Assembly (NCBI GenBank): GCA_025890175.1
Contig: JANPYM010000012.1
Coordinates: forward strand, 1,962,677 to 2,026,676
DNA length: 64,000 bases
DNA from: Ciborinia camelliae
Lineage: Eukaryota; Ascomycota; Leotiomycetes; Helotiales; Sclerotiniaceae
Reading direction: 5' to 3'
A program made the translations under genes and the position numbers. Below the pieces are notes generated by a model, which saw nothing but the letters and a program-made list of their open reading frames with translations, was not told the DNA's origin and did not search any database. Shown here piece by piece: positions 1 to 11,625 of this stretch; within the stretch, counting starts at the first letter, position 1; every line of letters starts with the position of its first letter.

Positions 1-955
1 TAAATCGCCGCAACCCCCGTTCCCGTCGCGACGGCACTACTACTCGTCTTCGTACTCGTGGTCAAACTTGTCGGCGTCGACGTCGTCTTCAATGTACTAG
101 TACTAGCACTCTGCGACGAGCTCTGCTCTGCTCCACATACAAAGGGTGTTGGGCCGGGAATCGTATAGGTTGTCAACGTTGTATAAATATTGATGAGGAT
201 GCCTGGATCCGCCTGTCCATACGCGCCTGGAAATGCCACTGTGGAGGGAGTCGAGGTGCCTGATCCTCCTACGACGTTGATTTGTGCACATTCCATATAC
301 AGCTGGGCACCCTGTGACCCGGCCGCCGCGTGCAGAGCGATCAATTCGGCTCGTAAGAGATACTGTCCGCTGGCGATGCAACTTGGGATGGTGATGGATT
401 GCACGCCGGCGTTGTTGATAAGATCGGTCGTGGCCCACCCTTGCGTCGCGACGTTGAGTCCTTGCTCGGAGATTTTGAACCAGCCAGGCCCGTATCCGAC
501 GTCGGTCGTGGCATCGGTTACTTTTTTCATATAAGCCATGACCGGACCCAGGTGAGAGGGGTCCAGAATGTAGGTTGCGTCGTTGGAGGGAGTGCTGGTG
601 AGAGTGTGGCGCCAGATGGCTTGGACGGTGGACCCGGCTTGCACATTGATTATGTCTGAGGAGGGCGTGGTAGGATTGGGACCGCCGTTGCAGGCTACGT
701 ATTGGGTTGTTACGTCGGTGATGGGCTTGGGGGTGTTAGGGGATGATTTGTTGACTTGGGATATGGAGACTTACGCCGTCATAAGTTGGGGTTCGGATGG
801 CATAGCTGGTATCTGTTTATTGTAAGCGGCAGAATTAAAAAACATATTGGAGACGAACTGTAAAGAGTGCCTCCTGATTGTAACTGCATGAATATTGTAT
901 GAGCGGATACATATGAAAGAAGGAATGATATAGGGATGAAAAATTCTAGAGTCAT
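1..955 (-). CDS. AA9 (former GH61) lytic polysaccharide monooxygenase, partial
   Basis: Copper-dependent enzyme that oxidatively cleaves cellulose or related glucans outside the cell. The model joins 955-859, 812-775 and 725 to the left edge; both introns (46 and 49 bp) keep the frame. Residues 1-18 form a signal peptide, and cleavage after SYVSA leaves His as the first mature residue ([12 protein letters not shown]), the copper-binding N-terminus expected of AA9. The second copper His is in HLGPVMAYM, and the family block around [12 protein letters not shown] holds the expected axial Tyr region. IRTPTYDG runs over the splice into PITDV, as in AA9 proteins. After the catalytic domain comes a Ser/Thr-rich linker of about 35 residues that runs off the window, so a carbohydrate-binding module may follow. 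The family is clear from motifs; substrate cannot be told. Confidence 0.93.
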
Positions 956-3013
956 GGTTGAATTGGTTTCTGTAAAGCTCGTGGTGTGAAGAAAGTGCCT
1001 GTTCGAAATTACTATAGAAGTGAGAATGAAGATACCATATCTGATATATATCAGGAGATTCTTCAAGCCACATGGGTTCCCTAAGGGTAGTGTACCCGTG
1101 AATCCGAATCAAATTCAACATCTAACTTGGCAGTCAACACATGCGCCAGATTGCTGCCTTCTAGAATTTGGCACGGTTTCTTGGCGATTGAGGTTTTGTT
1201 TACGTCCAGAGAAGATCAAAGATTGCATAGTTCTTAGCAATGGGAGCTACATAGCCAACTTCGGAATCTTTGGATGTGCCAATAAAGATGCTCAATAGAC
1301 GAGAATCAATGGGATTTCCAGATCTTTGTGCCTACTAACCCACAATCTGTAGCGAGGAAACATATATTGCAATATAACTTTCATTTATTTTGCGCCATGT
1401 GAACAAATTTTCGGCTCAGATAACGATGATTCCGTCTTATATCCAGGAAACTACCCTGGTGGACAAGACCAATCAATAGGTTAACCAACGATTGGTTGAC
1501 ATGCTGAAGAAAAGATTGGATATATAGTTAAAAATATCAATAGAAGATATTATATTATCTATTGACGAGAAATGGAATCATGATATGACACTTGTTGGAA
1601 TTATGAATGGAAAAAATGAGAAGGGTAATAAATATCCTGACATTGTTGATACACGTGATAGATAACACATGACTATTGAATGAAGGGAGAGTTTGTACAA
1701 GAATCGAAGTCGACACGCAACTGCTGTTATCAATCTGAATACGTATTGTAAGGGGGGAGGATTCTGAAACCCAAGTGAGAGGTATCATGCGATTGTGAAT
1801 CATGTGATAAGCACTCTCGCAGGAGCTGGAGTGGTCTGAAACTTTCATCAAACTCTTAGCTAGCCAGTACCTGACAGTTTGAAGAGTACGGAGTATGGAC
1901 GACCAACTGCCATAGCCCTAGCCCATACAGACTTCAGCCTCATAGGGAGAGATACTGTCTCGGTTGGTTTTGTATCAAACCTCGCCCAAGGTGGGTGCGC
2001 TTGTGAGGTGAGTTTCCACCGCGTTGGTTGACAATCGCAAGAAGGGTGGGGAATGGTGGAATGATGGAATCTGCTGTCCAGTTATTACTAGATGATATAC
2101 GTTCAATATTGTTAGAGATGACCAAGTATAATGTCATTTTGAGGATCTCAAGTTCTCAACTGATATATATTAAAAATAGTATATCCAATGTCCGATGTCC
2201 AATGCTCAATAACGACGCCTACCCCGCCTAGGTACCCAATCACAGACAATTAAAATAAAAGCCCTCCACTTACGGACCTGGTGGATTTCGCTGAAAAGGA
2301 CGGAATTTGCCGTAATGATAATCAAAGTGGATTTTCATCCACTCCTTTTATGAAGCACATTCCAATTATTCCGCGTATTCATCGCACATGGTTTGGTCTG
2401 ATTCGTCCTTTTCAATATATCCTCTCCATTCTCGATTCAATAGCATCTACCGTGTCAATCTAATTGCAACCAGTGTGGGATGAAACCTCTTTGCAGGAAA
2501 CCAGGTACCTAGCAAGCTTTGATGTGCCCTATTTTGAGCTCTAGTGAGAGCGTTCCTCGATTTTCTCAGGGGTCACGACTCTCCATTGGTCTCAATTTAA
2601 ATTCAGTACAACCCGTGGACATATTGAGTATTATTTGCATGCGCCTCATTAAAACCGCGCGAATACGATGATATACGATGACTCTGCTTTGCAATGATCG
2701 TTCAAATTGCTTGTCGCAAAAGTAGCTAGTGCTACTTTGGAGCGGCTACCTTTTGGGTACATAATTATCATATATCATGATTGTACTCCCGCTGTGAGTT
2801 ATCAATCTTTGTTTTCTTCAATACTGTCTTTTTAAAAATATCAATTCATTCCTTCTTTCGCACCCACATTCATTTGCATATTTGCAATCCTGAGCAACCG
2901 TTTCTGTACTTTCTTTCTTTTCATATTTTTTATATATTTTTGTTCGTGATACCCTCGTCGGCGGTCGAAATTTTTTGCCATATTCACCCGTCCGTCCCCA
3001 TACAGCCTTCAAA
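956..3013. other. AT-rich intergenic stretch without a supported gene
   Basis: About 2 kb between the divergently placed AA9 and RTA1 genes. Short open frames occur on both strands but none has a family motif, a signal peptide or plausible splicing. The sequence is AT-rich with many short T and A runs. The last 200 bases, pyrimidine-rich before the ATG at 3014, probably hold the promoter and leader of the RTA1 gene. Confidence 0.6.
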
Positions 3014-3914
3014 ATGACTTACGCCCTTTACGACTATACACCCAGCCAAATAGGTGCGCTGACTGCAGCTACATTATTTGGGGTGAGCACATTAGTCCAT
3101 CTCGTAGTCATGCTTCAAAAAAAAACCTACTTCTACACAGCCATGACAGTTGGAGGGCTCAGTAAGTCTCTACTCAAGCCTCTCCTATCCTCATCCTATA
3201 ACTCAATTCTAATTCTTAAACTTAGTGATGTCTTCTGGTTACATCTTCCGATATCTCTCCGCAAAGAGTCCTACATCTGTCATGCTCTACTCTATGCAAT
3301 CCCTCCTGATTATCCTTCCACCTTCTCTCTACGCTGCAACAATTTACATGATCTTTGGTCGTATCGTCCTATTCGTCAACGCACCATCTGCATCCCTCAT
3401 CTCACCTAAGAACATTACCAAAATCTTCGTCGGTGGAGATGTTGTATCTTTCATGATGCAAGCTTCGGGTGGCGGTATGATGGTAGTATCAAGTATGAGC
3501 GCACTTGGACAAAAGGTAATCATGCTCGGTCTTGGCGCACAACTTGTGTTCTTCAGTTTCTTCCTCATCATCGCTATTACTTTCGAACGTCGAATGCGCT
3601 CTCATCCAAGATCTTTTGATATCCCAGCTCGTGGCAAGAAACATTGGCACCAACTTCTCACACTATTATTCGCGGCCGCAGGAATGATTATTGGAAGATG
3701 CATTTACAGATTGATCGAGTTTCACCAAGGAAGCACGGGGACTTTGATGGGCCATGAGATTTATATGTATATGCTGGATACTGCACCGATGTTTATGGTG
3801 CAGGTTATGTTCCATGCTATGCATGCGGGAAGTGTTTTCCCAGATGGGGTCGACCCCAAGAAAGCAGCAGCGATGGGGGAGAGTTATATTGGGCTGAACG
3901 ATAGTCGCGTATAA
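3014..3914 (+). CDS. RTA1-like seven-helix membrane protein
   Basis: Member of the fungal RTA1/RTM1/Rsb1 family, linked to lipid (sphingoid base) translocation and resistance to toxic compounds, usually at the plasma membrane. Exons 3014-3161 and 3226-3914 are joined over a 64-bp intron (GTAAGT to TTAG) and give 278 residues. About seven hydrophobic segments can be seen, including residues 13-34 and those around YFYTAMTVGG, LLIILPPSLYAATIYM, LVFFSFFLIIAITF, LLTLLFAAAGMIIGR and the last before MFHAMHAG. The family signature GRCIYRLIEF (usually GRSIYRxxE) is present, followed by a Met-rich last helix, HAMHAGSVFPDG. Length fits the family (about 270-350). The substrate is not evident. Confidence 0.9.
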
Positions 3915-5673
3915 AGGGAGAAAAAAGTTTACAGGAAAGATCAGAGGAGAAGATCTAGAACGGGAATGCGATTTCATTTGTTGGTCTGCCTTAGCTTGGG
4001 ACTGGGGAAGTTTTTCTTTCATCTGGTGTAACCCAAGGATAGGGACATTTCTTTTGTTAAGATGTAGTACTGGATGATCGATCGGGTTGATCCGGTTCAT
4101 GATGGAGTTACTGGTGATTGGGCCATGGAAAATGGACATTCTTCGACTTTAGGGATAACCTATTAGGAATATAGGAGGATCAGGATATATAGCTCACTTC
4201 AATCAACGGGATACCTACGCTCGCTGTCTCGAGGCTTAGGGCCCGTTCGGATCGATTTTTTTGATCGATGTTGCCTATATTTGTAATCAACATAGGCCGA
4301 ACCGAACGCTAATATTGTCAACAAAATTAATCACGACAAGAATTAATATCATTATAACATTATAGCTTACAAATACGGTTTATCGAACGCTAATATTCGT
4401 TACATTAGTTTTACAAAATGTGGATTCACAATTATCACAAAATGTTTAAATTTGTATAATAATTTCGCTAAATCTTTAATAAAGATTTAATCAACTTTTA
4501 CTCACAAAATATTATTTACAACGTTTTGTAAAAATTGTAAAACCACAAATTTAGGCTAAAATCGATCGCCCAATTTATATTGTCTACAAAATAAAAAATC
4601 GATCCGAACGCGCCCTTAGAAATGAATTTTGCCTTGAAAACGAATTTATAATCACATACCGATTACTGTTGGCCATCTTCCTCGAAACAATTCCGCCAAT
4701 CACATTAGCAACTTGTGATAGCCAGTGAATATTTATTTTTGCTCGACTTTGATTTATAAAGTGTAGGTTTGCTTCAACATTTCATAAAAGGTAAGATTCT
4801 TTTCGATGTTCTCATTCCAATCAATACAATGATGACCTCGAGGAAGAGAGCAACCGGGTGTACTCAATCATTGAATGCCCAGGTGTATGCCGAATAAAAG
4901 CCCAAGCATCTCGGGCCGAGTTATTAATACCTATATATAAGTCGAAATACGCGTATAGAAAACAACCAATCATATTGATAGGATGGAAACACTATTTTCC
5001 GATCTTCGGCAAACATGGATGTCCCTAGTAATTTTATTCCAATATATATGCGGGGCATATGATTCGCTTGAACTCGATTGACATACAGAAATACAGTATA
5101 TTATGCCCAAATGGAAAGTTATGTTATACGGGGCCGTCTTTATACAAGAATTATTTGGTATGGGCAGAATGAAAGCGGTGTAACTTAACTCTCCATAGCT
5201 CCGTAGATTTCAGATTGGTTATACCTCGCTCCCCGGCTTAATATTTGGTCTAGACTGATAGCGTAATGTGGAACAGAATGCTACCATCCAATGACCCAAA
5301 TTCCAATCAAGTCAATTAGGGTTAGACTGACATCGAATGAAGCTTTTGAAATTTTACTTCATTTAAACTTAAACTAGGATAATCTGACCATTCAATCTCA
5401 GGGGCTACCGAAACACCTTCAAATGCATCATCTCATGGAAATTTTTGATTGGAGGTGCCTTGATTCAAGTACGATCAATACGGCATTGACATGCACTGCC
5501 TCTAAGTACCTGGGTAGGTAACAGATATCCTGAAGATTTAAGGTTCAATGTCATTAAAGGGTTACTGTACTAAAACGACCTCGAGTCACTCACTCTCTCT
5601 TCATTCTCTTCTAAAATCGTTTACGCGCTCTTATAATTTGTAATTCTCTTAATCGTTCTCTATCCCGATCATT
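3915..5673. other. AT-rich intergenic stretch carrying a MITE
   Basis: No supported gene. It holds the inverted-repeat element at 4239-4615, described separately. The rest is AT-rich sequence with no open frame of note. The pyrimidine-rich bases just before 5674 (many CTCT and TTCTCT steps) look like the leader of the glycosyltransferase gene. Confidence 0.6.
4236..4618. mobile_element. MITE-like element with 23-bp TIRs and TTA target duplication
   Basis: The element spans 4239-4615 (377 bp). Its left end starts GGGCCCGTTCGGATCGATTT and its right end, read in reverse complement, starts GGGCGCGTTCGGATCGATTT: 22 of 23 terminal bases match. A TTA lies directly outside each end (4236-4238 and 4616-4618), as a 3-bp target duplication would. 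The interior is AT-rich and has no coding capacity. GGGC-starting ends with a TTA duplication fit PIF/Harbinger (Tourist-like) MITEs, so a transposase elsewhere would have moved it. A Tc1/mariner reading with TA duplication cannot be excluded. Inside, CGAACGCTAATATT occurs twice (about 4304 and 4385). Confidence 0.85.
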
Positions 5674-8602
5674 ATGGGCCGCCCGTCCGAAAATAATGCA
5701 CCGAGGAGGAGTGAAAGTAGTGATAGCATCAATTGGGATGCCCCCCCTCCATATGAAGCGTCATTCGGCAACCACGAGTCCGGCGTCTCGACCGCAATTC
5801 TAGGTAACGATTTCACGATTCGTGGTATGCCAAAAGTACGACTAACACTAGTTTAGACGATGGACGAATTAGTATGCAATTTTTGGGTAATAGAACACAG
5901 TTACCTCCGATGCCTGTGCCTGAGGCAATACCGGAGGAGAGTCTAAAGCCTGTCACATTATACCCTAGACTCAATATAGTCGTCCAAGTAGTTGGAAGTC
6001 GAGGTATATCTCTCCAAGTCTATTTGATACGATTAAACAGAAGTTCCGCGCTGATCAACCCTTTCAGGCGATGTTCAACCTTTCATAGCATTAGGGACCG
6101 AACTTCAAATCGCAGGCCATCGAGTTCGTATTGCAACCCACGATGTATTTCGAGACTTCGTCCAGGAAGCTGGTTTGGAATTCTTTCCAATCGGTGGCGA
6201 CCCCAAGGAATTAATGGCGGTATGTGATCCATCGATTCCATCTCGTGACTTGCCAATAACAATATTGTCTAGTATATGGTGAAAAACCCCGGTATATTTC
6301 CAAAGTTCAGTACTTTAACCGGTGGCGAAATCCCCAAGAAAAGAAAAATGGTGGCCCAAATGCTCGAAGGATGTTGGAAAGCATGTATTGAACCAGATGG
6401 CGAGGAGGGTGCACCGTTTGTCGCCGAAGCAATTATTGCAAATCCTCCATGCTTTGCTCATGTTCACTGCGCCCAGGCATTAGGAATCCCAGTGCATCTT
6501 ATGTTTACAATGCCGTGGTCGGCTACTAGATCATTTCCTCACCCGCTTGCAAACATTCAATCCAACGAAACAGATCCCAGAACTGCAAATTATATTTCCT
6601 ATGGATTAGTAGAAACCATGACGTGGCAAGGGTAAGTGTCCGTTGAAACATCCTGAAATTAAATTCTCTAATCCCTTCCATATAGCCTCGGAGACGTGAT
6701 CAACCGCTGGAGAAAGAGATCTTTAAACCTTGAGCCTGTACCGACCATGGCCGGCCCCAATTTAATAGCTTCTCTCGATATTCCGTTCACATATTGTTGG
6801 TCACCGGCACTGGTACCAAAACCGCAGGACTGGCTTCCACACATAGGTTAGAGATCCCAGATTCTTCCGAACCAATTCCTGATCGATTATTTAGATGTTT
6901 GTGGATTCTTCTTCCGTGACGAACCATCATACGACCCCGATCCTAGGATCGCAGGGTTTCTTGAGGCCGGTGAAACACCTATTTACATTGGGTTTGGGAG
7001 CATCGTGATGGAGAATCCTGAAAAAATGACGGCGACTATCATGGAAGCAGTCCGCAATTGTGGCGTGAGAGCAATTGTATCGAAAGGTTGGAGTAAGCTT
7101 GGTCAAGATCTGGAGGAGGATAATGTTTTATTCATTGACGATTGCCCTCATGGTAAGAGTGATTCAACATGCGGGAATTTCTGTTGGCTAATTTTGATAG
7201 AATGGTTATTTAAACATGTTGCAGCGGTCATACATCACGGTGGCTCAGGAACAACAGCATGTGGCTTAATCAATGGTCGTCCTACTGCAATAGTTCCATT
7301 CTTCGGAGAGTAAGTCGCATTCTGATACAATCATATATAGCATCCGCCGCTAACAATATCTACAGCCAACCATTCTGGGGCAACATGGTTGCAGCAGCTG
7401 GCGCCGGCCCTTCACCCATCGAACATAAATCCCTAAACGTTACCACCCTCTCAGAGACTATCAAATTCCTTTTGTCCCCAGACGTTATGGCAGCCGCACA
7501 TAAGCTTGCGTTGAAAATCCGACAGGAAAATGGCGTGAAAGAAGCCGTCAATTCATTCCACAAAAATCTCCCAATCCAAGGGATGAGTTGTGAACTGATG
7601 CCGCAGAATCCCGCCACATGGCTTTGGAAGAAAGGTAGAAGACGTCTTAAATTATCTCACCAAGCCGCCGCAACTCTTGTAGAGAAGAAAAAGATTGACG
7701 TCGGTCATCTTTCATTGTAAGTCTTGGCTCATTATTCTCGACAATCCGACCACTAATTTAGCGTCAGATACAAGCCCAAACCGATCGAAATCAAAAATCG
7801 CCGCTGGGAGCCCTGGACCGCAACATCCTCCGCAGCTATCGAAGGTGTTGTCGACATCACCATGGCCATAGGCGGCATAGCAGGAAACTACCGCAAAGAA
7901 TACGAAGGCGCACGATCCCGCCGTCGCGACGACGGAACAATTTCGGAACGCAACGCGCTCCAAGCTGGATCCATCGCCGTTGGAAAAGGATTCGGAAATG
8001 TCGGGATGGCGGTGTCCAAAACAGCAATCGATTTACCGCTTGCGGTGGCGGATGGTCTCCATGAGCTTCCCTCGTTGTATGGGGATAAACCGAGGGATTA
8101 TGGTCATGTGACTGATTGGAAGAGTGGAGGACTTGTGGGTGTCAAGGTCAGTCATTCTTGAAACATAAATATTTGTCGTGAGGTGGGATTAATCGTGTGT
8201 GATAAATAGAGTCTCGGTTACGGATTTGCAGATGGAGTCGCGGGTGTTTTCACACAACCAATCAAAGGCGCAATGAAAGAAGGCGGAAAGGGATTTGTCA
8301 AGGGGATTGGGAGGGGTGCGCTCGGATTCATTACGAAACCGGGTTCGGGTAAGTCATTGACTCCTTTTCCTCGCCAAACACGATGGGAACTAATTCACAC
8401 AGGCATGTTCGGCTTCGTATCATATCCGGCATTGGGACTATACAAAACTCTGAGCACATCGACTCATCACGGAACTCAGGGGAAGATCCTATCGGCGCAA
8501 AAGCAATATGGAATGCATCTTGCCTTGACACGAGAAGTGCCAGAAGACGTCCAGAAGAAACTCGTTGAGGATTTTGAAAGCCACATTGCAAAGAAGAAAT
8601 GA
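5674..8602 (+). CDS. UDP-glycosyltransferase (GT28/GT1, sterol 3-beta-glucosyltransferase-like) with C-terminal extension
   Basis: Probably transfers glucose from a UDP-sugar to a sterol or other lipid. Eleven exons: 5674-5803, 5857-6003, 6068-6219, 6273-6631, 6686-6846, 6895-7152, 7225-7309, 7366-7716, 7768-8146, 8210-8348 and 8403-8602, giving about 786 residues. The GT28 N-terminal motif [13 protein letters not shown] is restored by splicing at 6003/6068. The UDP-sugar-binding C-terminal half has [23 protein letters not shown] (the His-Gly-Gly loop) and, across an intron, FFGDQPFWGN. The N-terminus is disordered and Pro/Ser-rich. After about residue 560 a Gly-rich extension contains VDITMAIGG, a GxGxG-like series and [12 protein letters not shown], unlike short sterol glucosyltransferases. 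It lacks the GRAM/PH region of long Atg26. The exon 9 acceptor could equally be at 7762, adding two residues. Confidence 0.9.
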
Positions 8603-8887
8603 AGGTATTTTTTTCTCGCTGGTTTTTAAGAAAACGGGTATCTTTTGGTTTGAAATACGTCGGTATTACTCTTGTTCTTCTATAATATCTCTTTCCTTCT
8701 GTCGGTATCAACCTGGTGATGGTTCAAAGTGTAAAATAATTTATGCTTTATATGTATATAATGATTCTAGATTCCTATAATACGATGCTAAGGCGGATCT
8801 CTTATATAGAGGATGTTGTAGTGCTAGTTCGTACGCTAGTCAGTTCGTAGGGCCCCTATGTACGATCACATGATTGTACACACCCTC

Positions 8888-9918
8888 CTAGCTACTATCC
8901 AATCCTGGACAATCCTCCGAAGTCATGTTTGTAATTGCCGTGTACGGTGTCGGATCGGTCCAAATGATATTGAATCTACACATAATTAGCCATGACTCCC
9001 CCAAGAAATTTATTATTCCATCCTTCTATGTATCCCAGACAGACAAGCCAAATGCAAAGAGGGAGATAGAGAGGGATAAACCACTCACGCATTTTTATCA
9101 TACTCCGGCGCATTCTCATCGCCCAACGCTACCTACACGGCCCGTTTCGTCAGTATCTCATGTGGAAAAGGTGTTCGAGGAAAACACGTAATTTTAACAG
9201 AGGATTGTGCGCGCAAAAATGGGAAAAATCACACGCACCACGATATCAGTCAACGCAGCGTGTTCCCAACAAATTAATATGTTCCCATTCCCTTCGTATC
9301 CATTCACCACATCGGCCACACAATCGGCATCGTCTCGGTCACAGGATATATCGACCGTGATGTTGAGATCCGTGGCGAGTGGTTGTACCGTCTCGAGGGG
9401 ACGGGCGCGTTTTCCACCTGGGATTTGTAAGCTCGTGTCTCCATCCTCTCTTTCTCCATCCATTATTCTCCATCTCCCATCTCCCATCTCTCCATCCATC
9501 TCTCCATCCATCTCTCCATCTCCCACATATTTCCCCACCACGCAAAACATCAAGCCCCACCTTTCCCCACAACCTAATACAGTAAACCCAAGCAATCAAT
9601 AGATAACATAACAAAACAAGCAACGGAAACGCCATTCTCCAAACCAAAATCGAAGCCGAAAATCCACTCACTTTTCTTGGGCGTCTGCGCCATAATATAC
9701 CCGATATCGTAGGCGCTCTGGTTTCCGAAGACCGATCGGAGACATTGGGCGCGTGCGAGTCCCGCGATACTCAGGCCATCGCTGCCGTCTGAGGGCTTTT
9801 CTCCGTGCCGGATTAGGTAGACTGTTTGGGCTGAGATGGGGAGGGGGAGGGTGAGGAGGGTGAGGAGGGGAAGGAGAGGCAGGAGGGGGGTGAGGGGAGC
9901 GAGGATGCGGAGATACAT
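8888..9918 (-). CDS. Secreted histidine phosphatase (phosphoglycerate-mutase-like)
   Basis: Small member of the histidine phosphatase superfamily. Exons 9918-9672, 9417-9239, 9132-9089 and 8975-8888 give 185 residues. A Leu/Pro-rich signal peptide covers about residues 1-30 (ends LPISAQ), followed at once by VYLIRHGEKP, the catalytic RHG motif whose His is phosphorylated. Then come GLSIAGLARAQCLRSVF, typical of the family, and NILICWEHAAL, which holds the second catalytic His (WEH). The first intron is 254 bp and full of CCATCTCT microsatellite; the others are about 106-113 bp. Acceptor choice for the third exon is not certain, since TAGGTAG offers two. The substrate is unknown; these fungal proteins are usually annotated only as phosphoglycerate mutase family. 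Confidence 0.85.
9426..9530. repeat. TCCATC/TCTCCA microsatellite in phosphatase intron 1
   Basis: Imperfect array of CCATCTCT and CCATC units within the first intron of the histidine phosphatase gene. Pyrimidine-rich on the plus strand and purine-rich in the transcript. Confidence 0.8.
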
Positions 9919-11149
9919 GGGGAGGGTTTGGGGAGAGGGTGATGGGTGATGGGTGATGGGTTGGATTTGTAGGGTTTAGGATAGTGGAGAGGAAGGAGTG
10001 GAAGGAGTGGAGGGTTGAACTTGGAAATTTGGGATCGATGGAATGAGCGAGATGAAAGGAAGGTCGTTGTGTTTATAGTTTGTAGTTTATATATGTGCAT
10101 GTGCATGTGTGTGCATATGCATTTACTCCCGTACTCCGATTAAATAATTTATGGATCCCATTACACACACCCAGAACACACAAAGTTTGGTGTGTCGTAT
10201 CGACAGACAGACACTCGTACGGAAAAGAAAAAATACCCCAGTCGTACTGTACCATTCCATGGTGCAACGTCATTCATTCATTCATTCAATCCATCCTTGG
10301 GTTTATTTCTCGCAGTGGCCACTGGCCAACCTAGAAGTCGGCAAGCTATCAGCTACCTAGCTACTGTAGCTCTCAGATTTCAGCTGTTGATACCATCCAT
10401 ACCTCGTCACTTTAGCATGCTATTTAATCAACTGCCGGTCAACCAACCAACACCCAATCCTTATTTCACCATAAAATCACCATAAAATCATAAAGATATA
10501 GCATATATTTCCCCAAAAAAATGCTTCCCATAAACTTTTTTTTCCCCTAAAATTCTTCCATCATCACTCACCCCCAAGAAATCTTCAAAAAAAACCCCCT
10601 CAAAATCCCTTTAAATTCAACCCCCACCCCCGATCATAAAAATTCCGCCCGAACTATCCATCCCAGTTAAGTTACTTTAATCCTTGAACTGCCTGCCAGC
10701 TACGATAAGATCCCGTTGGCGTGCTGACGATCTACTACTACCAAATAAAGGTCCGGCTTGCGCTGCCAGCCAGCCCGCTAGCTAGCTACCGTAGCTAGCT
10801 GACTGGTTGGCCACTCTGATTTCTTGGCGACGATCAAATCAATTGGCAGGGCCATCGGAAACCGAAACCCAGCCAAAGCGCTTGAGAGAACTAATACTGC
10901 TACTGACGTGATCTCAACCGACTATTTGGTGAAAGGTCTGGATACATGGATATCTATAGATATCTAGGTACAGGAAGGAATACGAACGACAGTTGAGTTC
11001 GAGCTGAAAAAGTAAGTTACCTAAGATCTTGTTTACATGTTAGGAAGGTACTGTACTGTATTACAGTACAGGACAGTACAGTGACCGAGGTGGGCCCGAT
11101 GTGTACAGTAACAGTCTGTCTGTAATGGATTGTGTAAGGTTACATATAT

Positions 11150-11186
11150 CATACATACATACATACATACATACATACATACATAC
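11150..11186. repeat. (CATA)n microsatellite
   Basis: About nine perfect units of CATA in a row, in intergenic DNA. Confidence 0.95.
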
Positions 11187-11435
11187 AGTAGTATCCGACA
11201 TGAATGTACCGTTACATTTACCATTCGGTGACACCGAGGCTTCCATTTGGAATGACGAGGGTAGGGCAGGGCAGGGCAGAATGAAAAGATACATGGTATC
11301 ACTTTTGTATTATCGTTTGTAATTGATGGTTCAAAGTGGAATGGTTTACTGTTTAGGACTTGATACGCATCACAGCATGTAAAGAAATATCAATCGATTG
11401 GGCTCAGATATTGTACCGAATATTGCCATAGGTAT

Positions 11436-11473
11436 GTAGGTAGGTAGGTAGGTAGGTAGGTAGGTAGGTAGGT
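11436..11473. repeat. (GTAG)n microsatellite
   Basis: About nine GTAG units, 150 bp downstream of the stop codon of the oligopeptide transporter gene, possibly in its 3' untranslated region. Confidence 0.95.
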
Positions 11474-11625
11474 ATATAAGCATCAATATAAGAGGAATAC
11501 AGTAACAACATGCAAGTACCAAGCCCAACCCCCCCTCTGTTTATCCCAGCCGTACCAAGATCGGACCACCCATCGCCGCGATCTATCAACACCATATCGC
11601 GGATCCCAGCTCTGACAACCGCGAC

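Larger units (their letters stand above)
9919..11625. other. Intergenic stretch with palindromes and tetranucleotide arrays
   Basis: No supported gene between the phosphatase and the transporter, which are both on the minus strand. Short frames here follow the repeats. It contains GCTAGC-rich sequence near 10790, a 16-bp palindrome at 10949-10964, a hairpin at 11051-11071, a CATA array at 11150-11186 and a GTAG array at 11436-11473, listed separately. The first 150 bases above 9918 should hold the phosphatase promoter. Confidence 0.6.

Noticed and set aside
1020..2231. Several 60-98 codon frames on both strands
   Set aside because: AT-rich intergenic DNA with no motifs, splice signals or promoter context.
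11061..11322. Frames encoding Tyr/Met/Cys-Val or His/Thr/Tyr-Ile repeats
   Set aside because: They are translations of the CATA microsatellite, not genes.
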